Source: Chlorokybus atmophyticus
Taxonomy: Eukaryota > Streptophyta > Chlorokybophyceae > Chlorokybales > Chlorokybaceae
Direction of reading: 5' to 3'
DNA: 64,000 nt
NCBI GenBank assembly: GCA_009103225.1
Contig: RHPI01002504.1
Span: forward strand, 1 to 64,000
Under the pieces are notes generated by a model. The model was not told the origin of the DNA. It was given only the letters and a program-made list of their open reading frames with translations, and made no database searches. A program made the translations under genes and the position numbers. Shown piece by piece: positions 1-9,559 of this stretch. Within the stretch, counting starts at the first letter, position 1. Each line of letters opens with the position of its first letter.

Positions 1-345
1 CGCTGCTGCTGTTGCCGCCAAGGCTTCAGCCAACCCACCAGCTGATGACCATATGGCAGCCCTCATGGCGCGTATGGCACGCTTGAAGGAAGACAAGGAG
101 CAGGACTACCGCGCCTGCTACGCTGCCCGATGGGCGCTGATGGCTGCAAAACGCGAGAGAGATAGGAAAACTCCGTCCCGCGTTCATCATGACGAGCACG
201 AGGGGAAGCTGCAACAACATCAGCAGGCACCTCCTCCGAAGCCACCAGTGGTGCTGCCTCCGCAGCAACAGCCACACCGGCTACAACGTCGACTCCACCA
301 ACGTCAGCAGCACCCACTGCAATTGCACCACAACCTGGTACACCG

Positions 346-2246
346 ATGGACACCGTGACACCGATACTGGTGAGCACAATGGCAACAGTCGCCATCTCTA
401 CCGAATCTGCACCAGCGAGCGGTGCACTTCCCACTGCAGCAGTGCCTCTGTCCGTAGGCGTTGAGACAACTCTCGCACCACTGACCGGTACCTACGCAAC
501 TGCCACAATTGCCATCGTCGAGCCCGCTGTCTTTGCAGCGACGCGCGCAGCCACTCTGCCCGCTCTCGACGCCACTCAGGCTGTCCCAACTGGTCAGCTA
601 GCTGAGCGAGCATGGGAGACCATCCTGCGCGGAGCAGACCCCACTACCATCGCCTTCGGTCGGGGGGGGGCGAGCGCACCACGCGTGTCGCCCGCAATGA
701 TCGCGTCTTCCCGCTACCAGAGGTCCACACCCTTCCAGCACTCCCTCAACACCAATTGGAAGACGAGATCCTTGCTGGCACTGCACCTCCGATGCGTGAC
801 AGGGTGTTCTTGATCAGCTACAGCCCACCTGTAGTGTTGGAGTTGGCCCTGCAGCTGTTCTGGGCGTTGCACAACAATATGCAGACCGCCCCGCACCAGC
901 CTGCACGTATGCCAACCACCACCTTTGAACCCAGCCCGCTGAACACGTATCGGGACCGCCGAGACACCGTCCAGCAGCGCATCGCCGACGCAGCCGACCT
1001 GCCTTTGGGCACTGATGAAGCACTCGGACCTCCTGCAACCGCTCGCCTTCATCAGCGCTACCACGCACTGAAACAAGCATATTATTGGCGACAGGATCAA
1101 GCTGCCGCCATTGCTGCACGTAAACAAGCTCTTGAAGCTACGCGTGCACCAGTACCTCAGTCACCAACTGCTGGTCCATCCTCCAGCACCACTCCGCTCT
1201 TCGTCGAGACCAACTCTGACTAAGCGAGCACGTTTGCTCAACAAATCAGGGGGGTGATCGCCCCGTTGCTGCCTGCGCTGGTGGAGGATCTGCCTAAGGA
1301 CCAAAGGGAGCCAGGGAGGGGCTACCTTACACCACAAGGGTGTACACAAAGAGATGGAGCAGGACTGGTTCGAGAGCAACAACTACGCACTGCTCTGTTG
1401 CGACAAGCAACCATGCTGCATCGGCAAGAAGGCATCGGACTTCGGCAGATGCTTGGGATGCGAGACAATGGCAACGCGGCACGCGCACAGTTAATGACGT
1501 GGCTGGTCACCAACCATCCCGCAATCCCGTTGTTCGCATTCGGCGCCAGAATAGCGTGGGTGGACGCATTCCTTCGCTCCATACGGCAAGCCTATGATGA
1601 AGTGGCTTCCGCCGCTACGGACACTCTGGAGGGAGCTCTGGAGGCTATACTGAGTTTGCCAGGAGTGGAGGCAGGACGTAAGCACAGGCGCATCGCTGCT
1701 GCTTACGAGCAGCACGTCCAACAGCCAGAGACCCGCCTCACTGTACGCACACGAGCAATAACAGTGCTGAAAGTGGGAGTGGTCAACGGCAGATGGGATG
1801 CTTACATGGCAGGGATCCTCAAGGTGCCCACCATTACCCACGACATGAGAGCGCGGCTCCTACGCGCAGTGTACCTGCAGCCCATGCCTCAGAACCATCG
1901 CTATATAGACGTGAACAACAATGCGACGGCTACATGGGAAGGTACACTAGTCAGAGAGGCAGCTCATGCTGTGCGATGGACCTATGCAGAGGAGCAGGCT
2001 GCACGAGAGGCAGTCCCGCAGACACCAGGTCCTCCAGGGTTCCCGCCACAGCCACTGGCCACTCCTCCTGGCATGACAACAGCTGCACAGAGGGTCAACC
2101 CTCCTGCACCTCCACTTGGACAGGTTGCAGCAGCACCTCCAGTGCCTAGACCACCACCACTTCTACCAGTGCAACCAGCCTGGTCAGCCGCGCCGCGCAT
2201 TACCCACACTTGTATCTTATCCAGGCTCCTACGCGTTCCGCAATGA
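346..2246 (+). pseudogene. Gag-like region of the retrotransposon, frame-broken
   Basis: Three open stretches follow each other: 346-813, 612-1223 and 1254-2246. The first two appear to be one frame broken at a nine-G run (662-670), because the meaningful reading changes frame exactly there. The third, about 330 residues, is helix-rich and ends in a long Pro-rich tail (PPGFPPQP, PRPPPLLPVQ). No CCHC zinc knuckle is visible. Assignment to Gag rests on its position before RT and its composition; no family match could be made by eye. The sequence before 346 also looks coding (KDKEQDYRACYAARWALM) and probably belongs to the same polyprotein. Confidence 0.6.
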
Positions 2247-3700
2247 AGGCGACGGCATGGTGTTAGACTCCAACACTGGACAGCTGGAAGAACCCAATGC
2301 CCGTGAGCGCGAGCATGCTATGGGATTCTTTTCAAGCAGCATCACAGGCTCCACGCTGACAACCAGTCAACAGTGTCAGTTGTTAGGGCGCGCCATGGAT
2401 CAAAACAGCATGGTGTGGTACTTGGAAATGTGCTTTGATTTCCATGACCGCCATGTGTCCTTCCAGGAGCTCGAACACCTGGCTGGGGGGTGGATTGCTC
2501 GCTTTTCAGAGACCAAAGCAGCACACACCGCCCTCGAGACCGCCCATATGGAGGAGCAGGCAGCAGTCACTGTGGAAGACATTCCAGTGGTCGCCAACGC
2601 TACCTCGTGGTCCCACGCCATTGGACCGCTGGCCATAGGCCAAACTCGAGAGCAACTCGAGGCTCTCCTCAACAAGTGGAGGAGCCAATTCAGCTTCAGT
2701 GTGAAGGAGCTGGGCATCTGCTCAGCATACCAGATGGACATTGAACTAGTGGACACCGAACCGGTGTTCAGAAGACAGTACCGCCTCTCCAAGCTAGAAG
2801 AAGACTTGGTGGAACAGAGGTGCAAGGCGCTGCTAGATGCAGGCCTGATCGAGGAGTCCACATCGGACTTTGCGGCCGCGACCGTCATGCTACTGAAGAA
2901 AGATTCAGCAGGCAACTGGACAGACCGGCGCATGTGTGGCGACTATCGCCCCCTCAACAACAAGACCAAGCAGGACAGGTGTCCAATGCCTACCGCAGAA
3001 GGCATCTTTGACGATGTAGGAGACTGCACGGTCTTTAGTATCCTGGATATGCGCCAAGGGTACAACCAGATCGCCATCAAGGAGGAGGACAAGCACAAGA
3101 CTTCCTTCTGGGGAAACCGGCAGCTGTACCAGTGGAAGGTCATGCCCTTTGGACTGAAGAGAAGAGAGAAGAAGAGAACGCTCCGGCCAAGTTCCAGCGC
3201 GTCATGGACAAAGCCCTCAAGGGGTTGGACTTCGCACGCTGCTACATCGACAACATCCTCATCTTCAGTCACAGCAATGAGGAGCATCTCGAGCACATCG
3301 AAGAGGTGCTACAGAGGCTGAAGGAAGTCGGGATGACGGTGCACCCTGACAAGTGCACCTTCTTCACCCACAAGGTACCCTACCTAGGACACATGATTGT
3401 GCCCCATGGTGTGTACGTACAGCAGGCCAAAGTGGAGGCACTGGTGGCTATCCCTGCCCCCACAGACCTCACGCGGCTGCGGGCCTTCCTCGGCCTTGCC
3501 AACTATTACCGCCGGTTTGTCAAGGACTTTGCCAAGATCGCAAGGCCTCTCAACGAACTACTGAAGAAGGACACCGAGTTCTTGTGGAAGGAGGCACAAC
3601 AGGAGGCCTTTCAGGAACTGAAGCTCCGCCTCACCACAGCTCCCATTCTGCAACGCCCTGACTACACCAGGTCGTTCATCCCGCACACAGACTGGAGCTC
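2224..3700 (+). pseudogene. Reverse transcriptase part of gypsy Pol, frame-broken
   Basis: Clear RT blocks are present: EEDLVEQRCKALLDAGLIEE, the fingers motif DYRPLN, FSILDMRQGYNQIAI, FGLK, YIDNILIFS and the thumb region YLGHMIVPHGV. Between FGLK and NAPAKFQ lies a 17-base purine insert (3160-3176, AGA/GAGA-like) that throws the frame, so the second half reads in the frame of 3132-3752. The catalytic box reads YIDN rather than the usual YxDD, so the second metal-binding Asp appears to be Asn. The segment joins RNase H after another frame change near 3700. Upstream of RT (2247-2650) there is an unassigned acidic linker. Confidence 0.9.
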
Positions 3701-3703
3701 GGC

Positions 3704-5755
3704 ATGGGGGCCGTGCTCGTACAGCACGATAACAACAAGAAGGAGCGCGTAGTGTCGTACGCTAGCCGCAGCAACAACAGTGCTGAGGCCAACTACAGCA
3801 GCTACGAAGGGGAGTGTCTCGCCGCAGTGTGGGCCATCTCCTTCTTCCGACCCTTCCTGTTTGGACGGCAGTTCCAACTGGTCACTGACCATCAACCCCT
3901 CAAGTGGCTAATGAACAACCAGCACTTGACAGGAAAGTTAGCACGATGGGCGCTGCTGCTCCAGGAGTACGACTTCGAGGTGGAACACCGCGCAGGCCTT
4001 GCCAACCAGGATGCGGATGGCCTCAGCCGTAACCCCCACCTCAGCACCAACGACGCCACAGGCGCCCAACATGAGTTGGTTCATACAGCTGCACCTCCAG
4101 GTGTGGCCACCATGTTCTCTGTCGCTGCGCTACGCTCAGGACGCAGGACTCAGATCGCTGAGGCAGCAGCAGACAGGGACATGCCCGCTCTCAAGCCCGC
4201 CATCATCACCACAGCTCCTTTATCAGAAGAAGCGGTCGTTGCCGACCCTGAGGTGGATGATGAGGAGCTGGCACCCACCGACACACGACAAGACATCTGG
4301 CTGGACGAGCCATCCCTCGCACTGCTTCAGACTGGACAACTTCCAGCAGGCATGAGCGCACGCGAGAAGGACCGCGTCCGGCAACGCACTCAGCGTTACC
4401 GCTGGGCCAACGACAGGCTGTATCGACGGATACAAAATGCAGATCTGGAGGTCCCCACACCAGCTGCACGTGAAGGCATCATCTCCTCCCTTCACACCGA
4501 GCTCGGGCACTTCGGCGTTAAGCGCACGGTCAGCCTGGTCAGGACCCAGTACTGGTGGTATGGGGTGCACAGACAGGTGCGGGGGTTTGTCAGCAACTGT
4601 CAGCAGTGTGACATGGTTCGCGCCAGCCTCAACACGCGCAACGCCACCTTGCATCCCCTTCCCATTTCCGGGTTGTTCTACCGCTGGGGACTGGACATCC
4701 TCGGAGACCTAGCGCCCTCAGCGCGAGGCAACCGCTACATCCTCGTCATGATCGAGCACTTCTCCAAGTGGGTGGAGCTGGTGCCCCTGCTCGACAAGAG
4801 CAGTGAGGGAGTAGCCCAGGCTTTCCTCTCCCATGTACTCGGACGCTTCGGTTGCTGCACTGAAGTCATCACCGACCAGGGTACGGAGTTCAGAGGAGCC
4901 TTCGACAAGCTTGTCGACAGATGCTTCATCAACCACCGTCGCACCTCACGCGACCACCCGCAGGCCGACGGCCTCGCCGAGCGTACCGTGCAGACCATCA
5001 AGAAGGCACTGCGCAAGTACGTCCTCGCCTACGAGAAGAATACCTGGGATGATCACCTCCCATGGGTAGCAATGGGCTACCGGCTGTCCAAGCAGGCAGC
5101 CCTGCGAGAGTACAGTCCATACTATCTACTGTTCGGAAGGCAGCCATTGCTCCCTTTCCGCGCGCAGCAGGAGGTTGACAGAGTGGTGGACAATCTCGAC
5201 AACCCCGACGAGATGTTGTATGACCTGACAGTGCGCAGTGCGCTGTTCGAACACACAGTCCCCATGGCCTTCAACAACCTGCGCATCGCGCAGCACCGCG
5301 ACACGCTGCGCTACGAGCGTGTGCGCAGTGGTTTCTACAAGGAGCGGGAGCGCCGCTTCGAGTCGGGAGACTTCGTCTACCGTATGGCGTCTACACGCGA
5401 CACCCTCGATACCTCCGTCGGGCGTGCTGTCTACAAGGTATTGAAGGTGCACCCCACAGGGGTACTGGACCTGCTGGGACAACGAGGCGAGCGTGTGAAG
5501 GACAACATGGTCAACTGCGCGCCCTGTCATCTCCCCTACATTGCTGGCTTTACCAAGATCCAGCACCCGCGTCCGCTGCACAGCACCCGATGCGAAAAGT
5601 GTGGCAGCGCCGACGACGACCCATTGATGATGTTATGCGACGGCTGTAATCAAGGCATGCACTGCTATTGCCTTGACCCTCCACTGGACGCAGTACCCTT
5701 GTGGGAGTACTGGTGCGATGACTGCCGCATCAACGGTCCCCCACACAGTCGGTAG
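3704..5755 (+). CDS. RNase H, integrase and C-terminal PHD finger of gypsy Pol
   Basis: An open frame of 683 codons. Residues 1-110 are RNase H (GMGAVL, YEGECLAAVWA, TDHQPLKWL, NQDADGLSR). An HHCC zinc finger follows (HTELGH...CQQC). The integrase core shows the DDE residues in GLDILGDL, VITDQGTEF and ADGLAERTVQTIKKAL. After an SH3-like tail (VYKVLKV...VNCAPCHLPYI) the last 55 residues form a C4HC3 PHD finger: CEKCG, MLCDGCNQGMHCYC, WEYWCDDC. PHD fingers read histone H3 tails, so this may steer integration to particular chromatin in place of the chromodomain of related elements; that role is inferred. The reading frame enters from RT by a frameshift near 3700, so the M at 3704 is not a true start. 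Confidence 0.95.
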   Translation: MGAVLVQHDNNKKERVVSYASRSNNSAEANYSSYEGECLAAVWAISFFRPFLFGRQFQLVTDHQPLKWLMNNQHLTGKLARWALLLQEYDFEVEHRAGLANQDADGLSRNPHLSTNDATGAQHELVHTAAPPGVATMFSVAALRSGRRTQIAEAAADRDMPALKPAIITTAPLSEEAVVADPEVDDEELAPTDTRQDIWLDEPSLALLQTGQLPAGMSAREKDRVRQRTQRYRWANDRLYRRIQNADLEVPTPAAREGIISSLHTELGHFGVKRTVSLVRTQYWWYGVHRQVRGFVSNCQQCDMVRASLNTRNATLHPLPISGLFYRWGLDILGDLAPSARGNRYILVMIEHFSKWVELVPLLDKSSEGVAQAFLSHVLGRFGCCTEVITDQGTEFRGAFDKLVDRCFINHRRTSRDHPQADGLAERTVQTIKKALRKYVLAYEKNTWDDHLPWVAMGYRLSKQAALREYSPYYLLFGRQPLLPFRAQQEVDRVVDNLDNPDEMLYDLTVRSALFEHTVPMAFNNLRIAQHRDTLRYERVRSGFYKERERRFESGDFVYRMASTRDTLDTSVGRAVYKVLKVHPTGVLDLLGQRGERVKDNMVNCAPCHLPYIAGFTKIQHPRPLHSTRCEKCGSADDDPLMMLCDGCNQGMHCYCLDPPLDAVPLWEYWCDDCRINGPPHSR

Positions 5756-5791
5756 GAACTGAGTTCTGGAGCAGAGGGCTACCCCAGAATC

Positions 5792-5801
5792 TCAGGGGGG
5801 G
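5792..5801 (+). other. Polypurine tract of the retrotransposon
   Basis: The run AGGGGGGG stands just before the LTR 5' end (TGGCTTGTTG at 5802). A purine tract immediately upstream of the 3' LTR primes plus-strand synthesis in LTR elements. The preceding base context is CTC. Confidence 0.7.
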
Positions 5802-6692
5802 TGGCTTGTTGACTGTGTGCACTACGACACAGTCTGTACACAAAGGTGGCGAGCGGCATCGGCTCGTCCACTGCACTAAACACCGCGTAGGCTCATCTTC
5901 AAGCCTATGCCCACGATTGGGGGGTTGTCTTTTGCTTGCATGACTCCAATGCAATGCACGGCACTAGCATGCGTGCAGCACTAGCACTCCTCCGCAGCCT
6001 GTCCGAGACAAGGTTGCCCTCGACCATGGCAGGCACGACAGCTGTCATGCCATCTACCCTCGCATGCCAGTCCTTCTCGAGCATGCCTACACCCAGACCC
6101 ACGCCCGGGCTACCAGCATGAAGACCGCGTAAGCCCCAGCCTACTGCTAGCTACTGTACCACTCATGTAGCATGTAGCTAGGGCTACGTTATAGACCTGT
6201 CTGTAGGGACCGCGCGTAGCTGATCAGTTGTAAGTCTGTTAAGAACACATGTGCTATATCGAGTCTTAGGAGATTTCCGAAATAGCATGAGGCCTCGATG
6301 TGACCGTTGGCCTAGTGCCCGCGTGGCACTGCACAGTCATGATTTGACATGTATAAGTAGGAAGTCACGTCACCAGACTGGCTGGTGACACTGTAAGTGA
6401 GTACTGTGAGTACTAGGAGTACTAAGAAGTAAAGACTCTCTTTCTAAAGAGCTTGTGAAGCGACTTGAACTGGAAGCACGCTGTCCCGGTTGCCAAGAAT
6501 TCCCTTACTGCGTGAGACACGGTGCATTCTCTTGTGCGCTGTGCCTGTCATTGCTGTGAGCTTGGCGGTGGTGTGTTGTCTCATCAGCTAGGGTGTTGTA
6601 TCCACGTGTTGCACACTCATTCACCTTACTTAACAGTGTATCATTCTATGCACTCATGCAAAGAACTGTGTCCACAGCACTACCTATCGTAG
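5802..6692 (+). repeat. 3' LTR of the gypsy element
   Basis: The LTR begins TGGCTTGTTGACTG after the purine tract. Its end is fixed by the start of a second copy of the same sequence at 6693, giving a unit of 891 bp. It contains a TATA-like box (TATAAG, 6352-6357) followed by GT/AG-rich sequence, consistent with a U3-R layout. The exact 3' terminus could not be confirmed with a CA end or a target-site duplication. Confidence 0.8.
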
Positions 6693-6931
6693 TGGCTTGT
6701 TGACTGTGTGCACTACGACACAGTCTGTACACAAAGGTGGCGAGCGGCATCGGCTCGTCCACTGCACTAAGCACCGCGTAGGCTCATCTTCAAGCCTATG
6801 CCCACGATTGGGGGGTTGTCTTTTGCTTGCATGACTCCAATGCAATGCACGGCACTAGCATGCGTGCAGCACTAGCACTCCTCCGCAGCCTGTCCGAGAC
6901 AAGGTTGCCCTCGACCATGGCAGGCACGACA
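6693..6931 (+). repeat. Second, truncated copy of the LTR
   Basis: 239 bp match 5802-6040 with a single visible difference (CTAAGCACC versus CTAAACACC). Homology stops abruptly at GGCAGGCACGACA. The following bases differ from the first copy and lead straight into the viral-like block. It lies directly head to tail behind the first LTR, without internal element sequence between them. Confidence 0.95.
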
Positions 6932-7021
6932 CCATCAAGCAGCGATGCACCGTCAGTTACCCACACGCATTACGCCGCGCGAAAAAAATGGCAGGCACGT
7001 TCATACCGATCGCATACCGAG

Positions 7022-7407
7022 ATGCCTTCGGCTCTGGTCACCGACGACGACCCCATCAACCGCGCCGTGATATCGCGCGCGCTCAGTACGGCAGGCTACA
7101 CCGTGGTGACCTGCGCTACCGGCGCGGAAGTCCTCGCGCAAGGCCCGCGGCTCCGCTTCGATGTCCTCATCGTCGATGAACGCCTGCCCGACATCAACGG
7201 GTCCGACCTCATCGAAACTCTGCACATTTACGGGATGTGCCCAAGGAGGCGCGAGTCGTGTTTGTATCGACCGCGGACCTCTCCGATCGCTACTCCCGGC
7301 TGCGCGACATGAACGTATGCGCCGTGTTCCGCAAACCGCTTAAAGTCACCGACGTGGTCAGTTGCATCAAGCGCGACCGCGGCGGCGCCTCTTTCGAAAC
7401 CTTCTGA
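7022..7407 (+). pseudogene. Stand-alone response-regulator receiver domain, one frameshift
   Basis: A receiver (REC) domain of about 128 residues. Visible key residues are the acidic cluster TDDDP (D8-D10), the phospho-acceptor Asp in VLIVDERLPD (about D52), the Ser/Thr in VFVSTAD and the invariant Lys in FRKPL. The reading moves to another frame near 7225-7232 (after DLIETL), so a single-base indel or sequencing error breaks it. No output domain follows before the stop TTC TGA. It starts at ATG 7022, just inside the boundary of the viral-like block. REC domains take phosphate from histidine kinases; none is seen here. A host origin cannot be excluded. Confidence 0.8.
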
Positions 7408-7783
7408 TCGCGCTAGATTTTCGCCTCTAGGAGCGTAGGCCAGTCTAGGGGCCGGCAATCAGCGGCGGCCAGAGGATGTTTCGCAATAGGAACCTCAGCG
7501 TGCAGATCCCCGACAATTCAAGTAATCCGCGCATGCTGTGCGTGCTGTGCATGCTGTGTGGGACGATTATGACTATCACCGCTGCTGCCTGGCTCTTGCA
7601 GACGCTAGAAGGGACCGCGTCGTTCCCATATGCCCGAAGCCGAAGCCGCCGCCACCGCCGGCGGCCTTTGCGCCATGTGCGTTATTATGTTGGTTAGGGG
7701 TCGTGAAACCCGCACGCCCTCGTGTCTTAACCCGTTGCGTTCCAGGCAAGCGAGTAGCGGATGGCGAGCTGTGCCCCCAAGAC

Positions 7784-9004
7784 ATGGAAGAGCTGGCGAC
7801 GCTTCTCGAGATGACTCTCGATTCGTCCCTCATGGATTCCATGGAAGGTTCGGTCGCGCCGCAAAACTCGCCCGCAGTCGCCGCCGCCGTCGCTTCCGCC
7901 GACACTTACCAAGTGACGGAGTCCATGGCGTCGGTAAACCTGCGCAACGAATATCCGGAGCGCAAACTAAACCTCCGCGTGCTGTTCGACGCCCTGAACC
8001 GCAGCGACCTCGCGCCGGTGTTGCAACGAGTGTCCCCGAGGCACTTCACTTCCGCCCACCTGCGCAAGGTGGTCGCGCGCGTGCCGGGGATGTTCGGAAC
8101 GCCAAAACAGTTTCGCAAAGGATCTTCGGTGACGGCCACTCTGTTGTTCGCCGCCGGCGAAGGAGTCGATGACCTGCAGATCAACCCCGATTACATTCAG
8201 TGGGGTGACGCCGCGTACGGCCACCTCGACGTCTTTCTCACCCTGTTGACCTCTGACACGGAGAGCTACAACATCGCCGTGCGCGTGCATCGCAACGGCT
8301 GCATGATGCCGCGCATGAAGCCGCCATCGAGCGCTTGCCGCGGAAGAGAACTCGGCGTCATCGGCGCCTACATCGAGCTCGCCGGCATCCTCGCGCGTGC
8401 CGCCATAGCCTGCGGTGCGGCGGACGTCCCGTACGGCGTCAGGGACGTCGATCTTACCTGCCTGAACATCCAATGGGACGCGGGCAGGACGTTCGAGCCC
8501 CGCGCGACCTCGTTGGCGATGGGCGCCACGTACCGCCTCGCAGACAACGACGCGATCAAGCCCCCACTGTACTTCAAGACCGTCGGTCCCGACTCGCCGA
8601 TCAAGCTGGCGACGAAGGCGAAGCGGAACGTCGAATGCCATCCCAAACCCTCTGTTTGCGTGCACGTCGGTGGGGTGGTCCAGGTGTGGGGGTGCAAAGA
8701 CTTCGCGATGGCCGATGCGCACTTTCGGCAGGTCACGGCGCTCCTCGCCGACGTGCCGATGGACCCCACGGCGCAAACCCGCATGAACAAGAGCGGCGCG
8801 ATTCGAAGGCGCGCAAGGAAGCCCGACCAGAGGTCTGTCATGGGCGTTCAGTACCCCAAGTGGAAGGTGCCCGCTCTGCGCCGCTCGATATTTCAGCTCG
8901 CCGGGTACGAGCCTTCCCTCCGCGCCAAGAAGAAGGAGCTTTTCGAGGAACTATTAGCCGCGGTTCGCTACAAGGCTAGTCTAGAGAACGACAGTGAGTC
9001 TTAA
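7784..9004 (+). CDS. TATA-binding-protein-like transcription factor of large-DNA-virus type
   Basis: About 406 residues from ATG 7784; the frame is open further upstream but reads as low-complexity there. The N-terminal half has LNLRVLFDALNRSDLAPV, like the first repeat of the diverged TBPs of nucleocytoplasmic large DNA viruses. The C-terminal half has SVCVHVGGVVQVWGCKDF followed by a helix (MADAHFRQVTALL), matching the second-repeat pattern of strand, Gly turn, WGCK/TGCK, helix. Codon use is strongly GC-rich and there are no introns. Host TBP is much shorter and more conserved, so this is not the cellular gene. The role in promoter recognition by viral RNA polymerase is inferred from the family. 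Confidence 0.55.
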   Translation: MEELATLLEMTLDSSLMDSMEGSVAPQNSPAVAAAVASADTYQVTESMASVNLRNEYPERKLNLRVLFDALNRSDLAPVLQRVSPRHFTSAHLRKVVARVPGMFGTPKQFRKGSSVTATLLFAAGEGVDDLQINPDYIQWGDAAYGHLDVFLTLLTSDTESYNIAVRVHRNGCMMPRMKPPSSACRGRELGVIGAYIELAGILARAAIACGAADVPYGVRDVDLTCLNIQWDAGRTFEPRATSLAMGATYRLADNDAIKPPLYFKTVGPDSPIKLATKAKRNVECHPKPSVCVHVGGVVQVWGCKDFAMADAHFRQVTALLADVPMDPTAQTRMNKSGAIRRRARKPDQRSVMGVQYPKWKVPALRRSIFQLAGYEPSLRAKKKELFEELLAAVRYKASLENDSES

Positions 9005-9061
9005 TTGATCTAATGAGATTGCAATGCATCGCTCTTTAAAATTTATGCACATCGGTAATAC

Positions 9062-9229
9062 ATGTCGCGCGCGAACAACGTATCGGCTGCGGGCGGCATC
9101 GCCGCCGCCACAGCGGCCGCCGCGCCCTTCGGCGCGTGGCTGAAACCCGCCGATCTGCGCAGCTTCGCGCAGCGAACGGACTGGGTGGGGCTTCACAAAA
9201 CCACCCTAATCCTACTGCGGAACGTCTAG
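9062..9229 (+). CDS. Small Ala-rich viral-block ORF, function unknown
   Basis: A 55-residue frame from ATG 9062, 57 bp after the TBP-like stop and preceded by an AT-rich stretch (TTTAAAATTTATG) typical of a promoter in this GC-rich block. It contains AAATAAAAPFGAWLKPADL. After its stop, readable peptide continues in other frames (LEYSKAARLLRTMAMPL, VLWSTQNYAYAHGHATASR) up to about 9345. The gene was therefore probably longer and is now broken by frameshifts at the edge of the block. No family recognised. Confidence 0.4.
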   Translation: MSRANNVSAAGGIAAATAAAAPFGAWLKPADLRSFAQRTDWVGLHKTTLILLRNV

Positions 9230-9440
9230 AGTACTCCAAGGCCGCGCGCCTCCTGCGCACCATGGCGATGCCGCTGTGTGGGTGCTTTGGAGCACCCAGA
9301 ACTATGCCTACGCGCATGGCCACGCCACCGCGAGTAGGATATTAGGACTTGAACAGGGAACAATACACAGGGCCGTGGGACAGTCCGCGGGACAATCCGC
9401 GGGGCCGCGGCCTGCCACTGGGACTCCTACCCTAACCCTA

Positions 9441-9450
9441 TATATATTTG
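9441..9450 (+). promoter_or_regulatory. TATA box of the following intron-containing gene
   Basis: TATATATATT lies about 119 bp before the proposed ATG at 9560 and directly after ACCCTAACCC, a telo-box-like motif seen upstream of other genes in this window. Confidence 0.45.
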
Positions 9451-9559
9451 AGTCTGCAGGCGAGCATTGCGGCAGCCATCACCATAGGGTGTGCAATTGT
9501 GGTCTCCACTGTCTTCTATCGTCTGCGTTGCAGTCTTACCAGTGACCGCAGAGTCGACC

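Larger units (their letters stand above)
1..6692 (+). mobile_element. Ty3/gypsy LTR retrotransposon, left-truncated by the window
   Basis: Gag-like, RT, RNase H and integrase regions run in gypsy order (RT-RH-IN) and are followed by a polypurine tract and a 891-bp LTR. The 5' LTR and primer-binding site lie outside the window. No aspartic protease DTG/DSG motif was recognised between gag and RT. The coding sequence is interrupted in at least four places: a G9 run near 662, between 1223 and 1254, near 3160, and near 3700. The copy is therefore probably inactive or carries sequencing errors. A PHD finger ends the integrase polyprotein. Confidence 0.93.

Noticed and set aside
5936-7312. A protein starting MHDSNAMHGTSMRAALALL shared by both LTR copies and fused to the receiver domain
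   Set aside because: The ATG lies in LTR sequence and the fusion is created by the junction at 6931; the receiver has its own ATG at 7022.
7630-8979. Open frames of 180-270 residues overlapping the TBP-like gene on both strands
   Set aside because: Shadow frames of GC-rich coding sequence; their Arg-rich composition is typical of out-of-frame reading.
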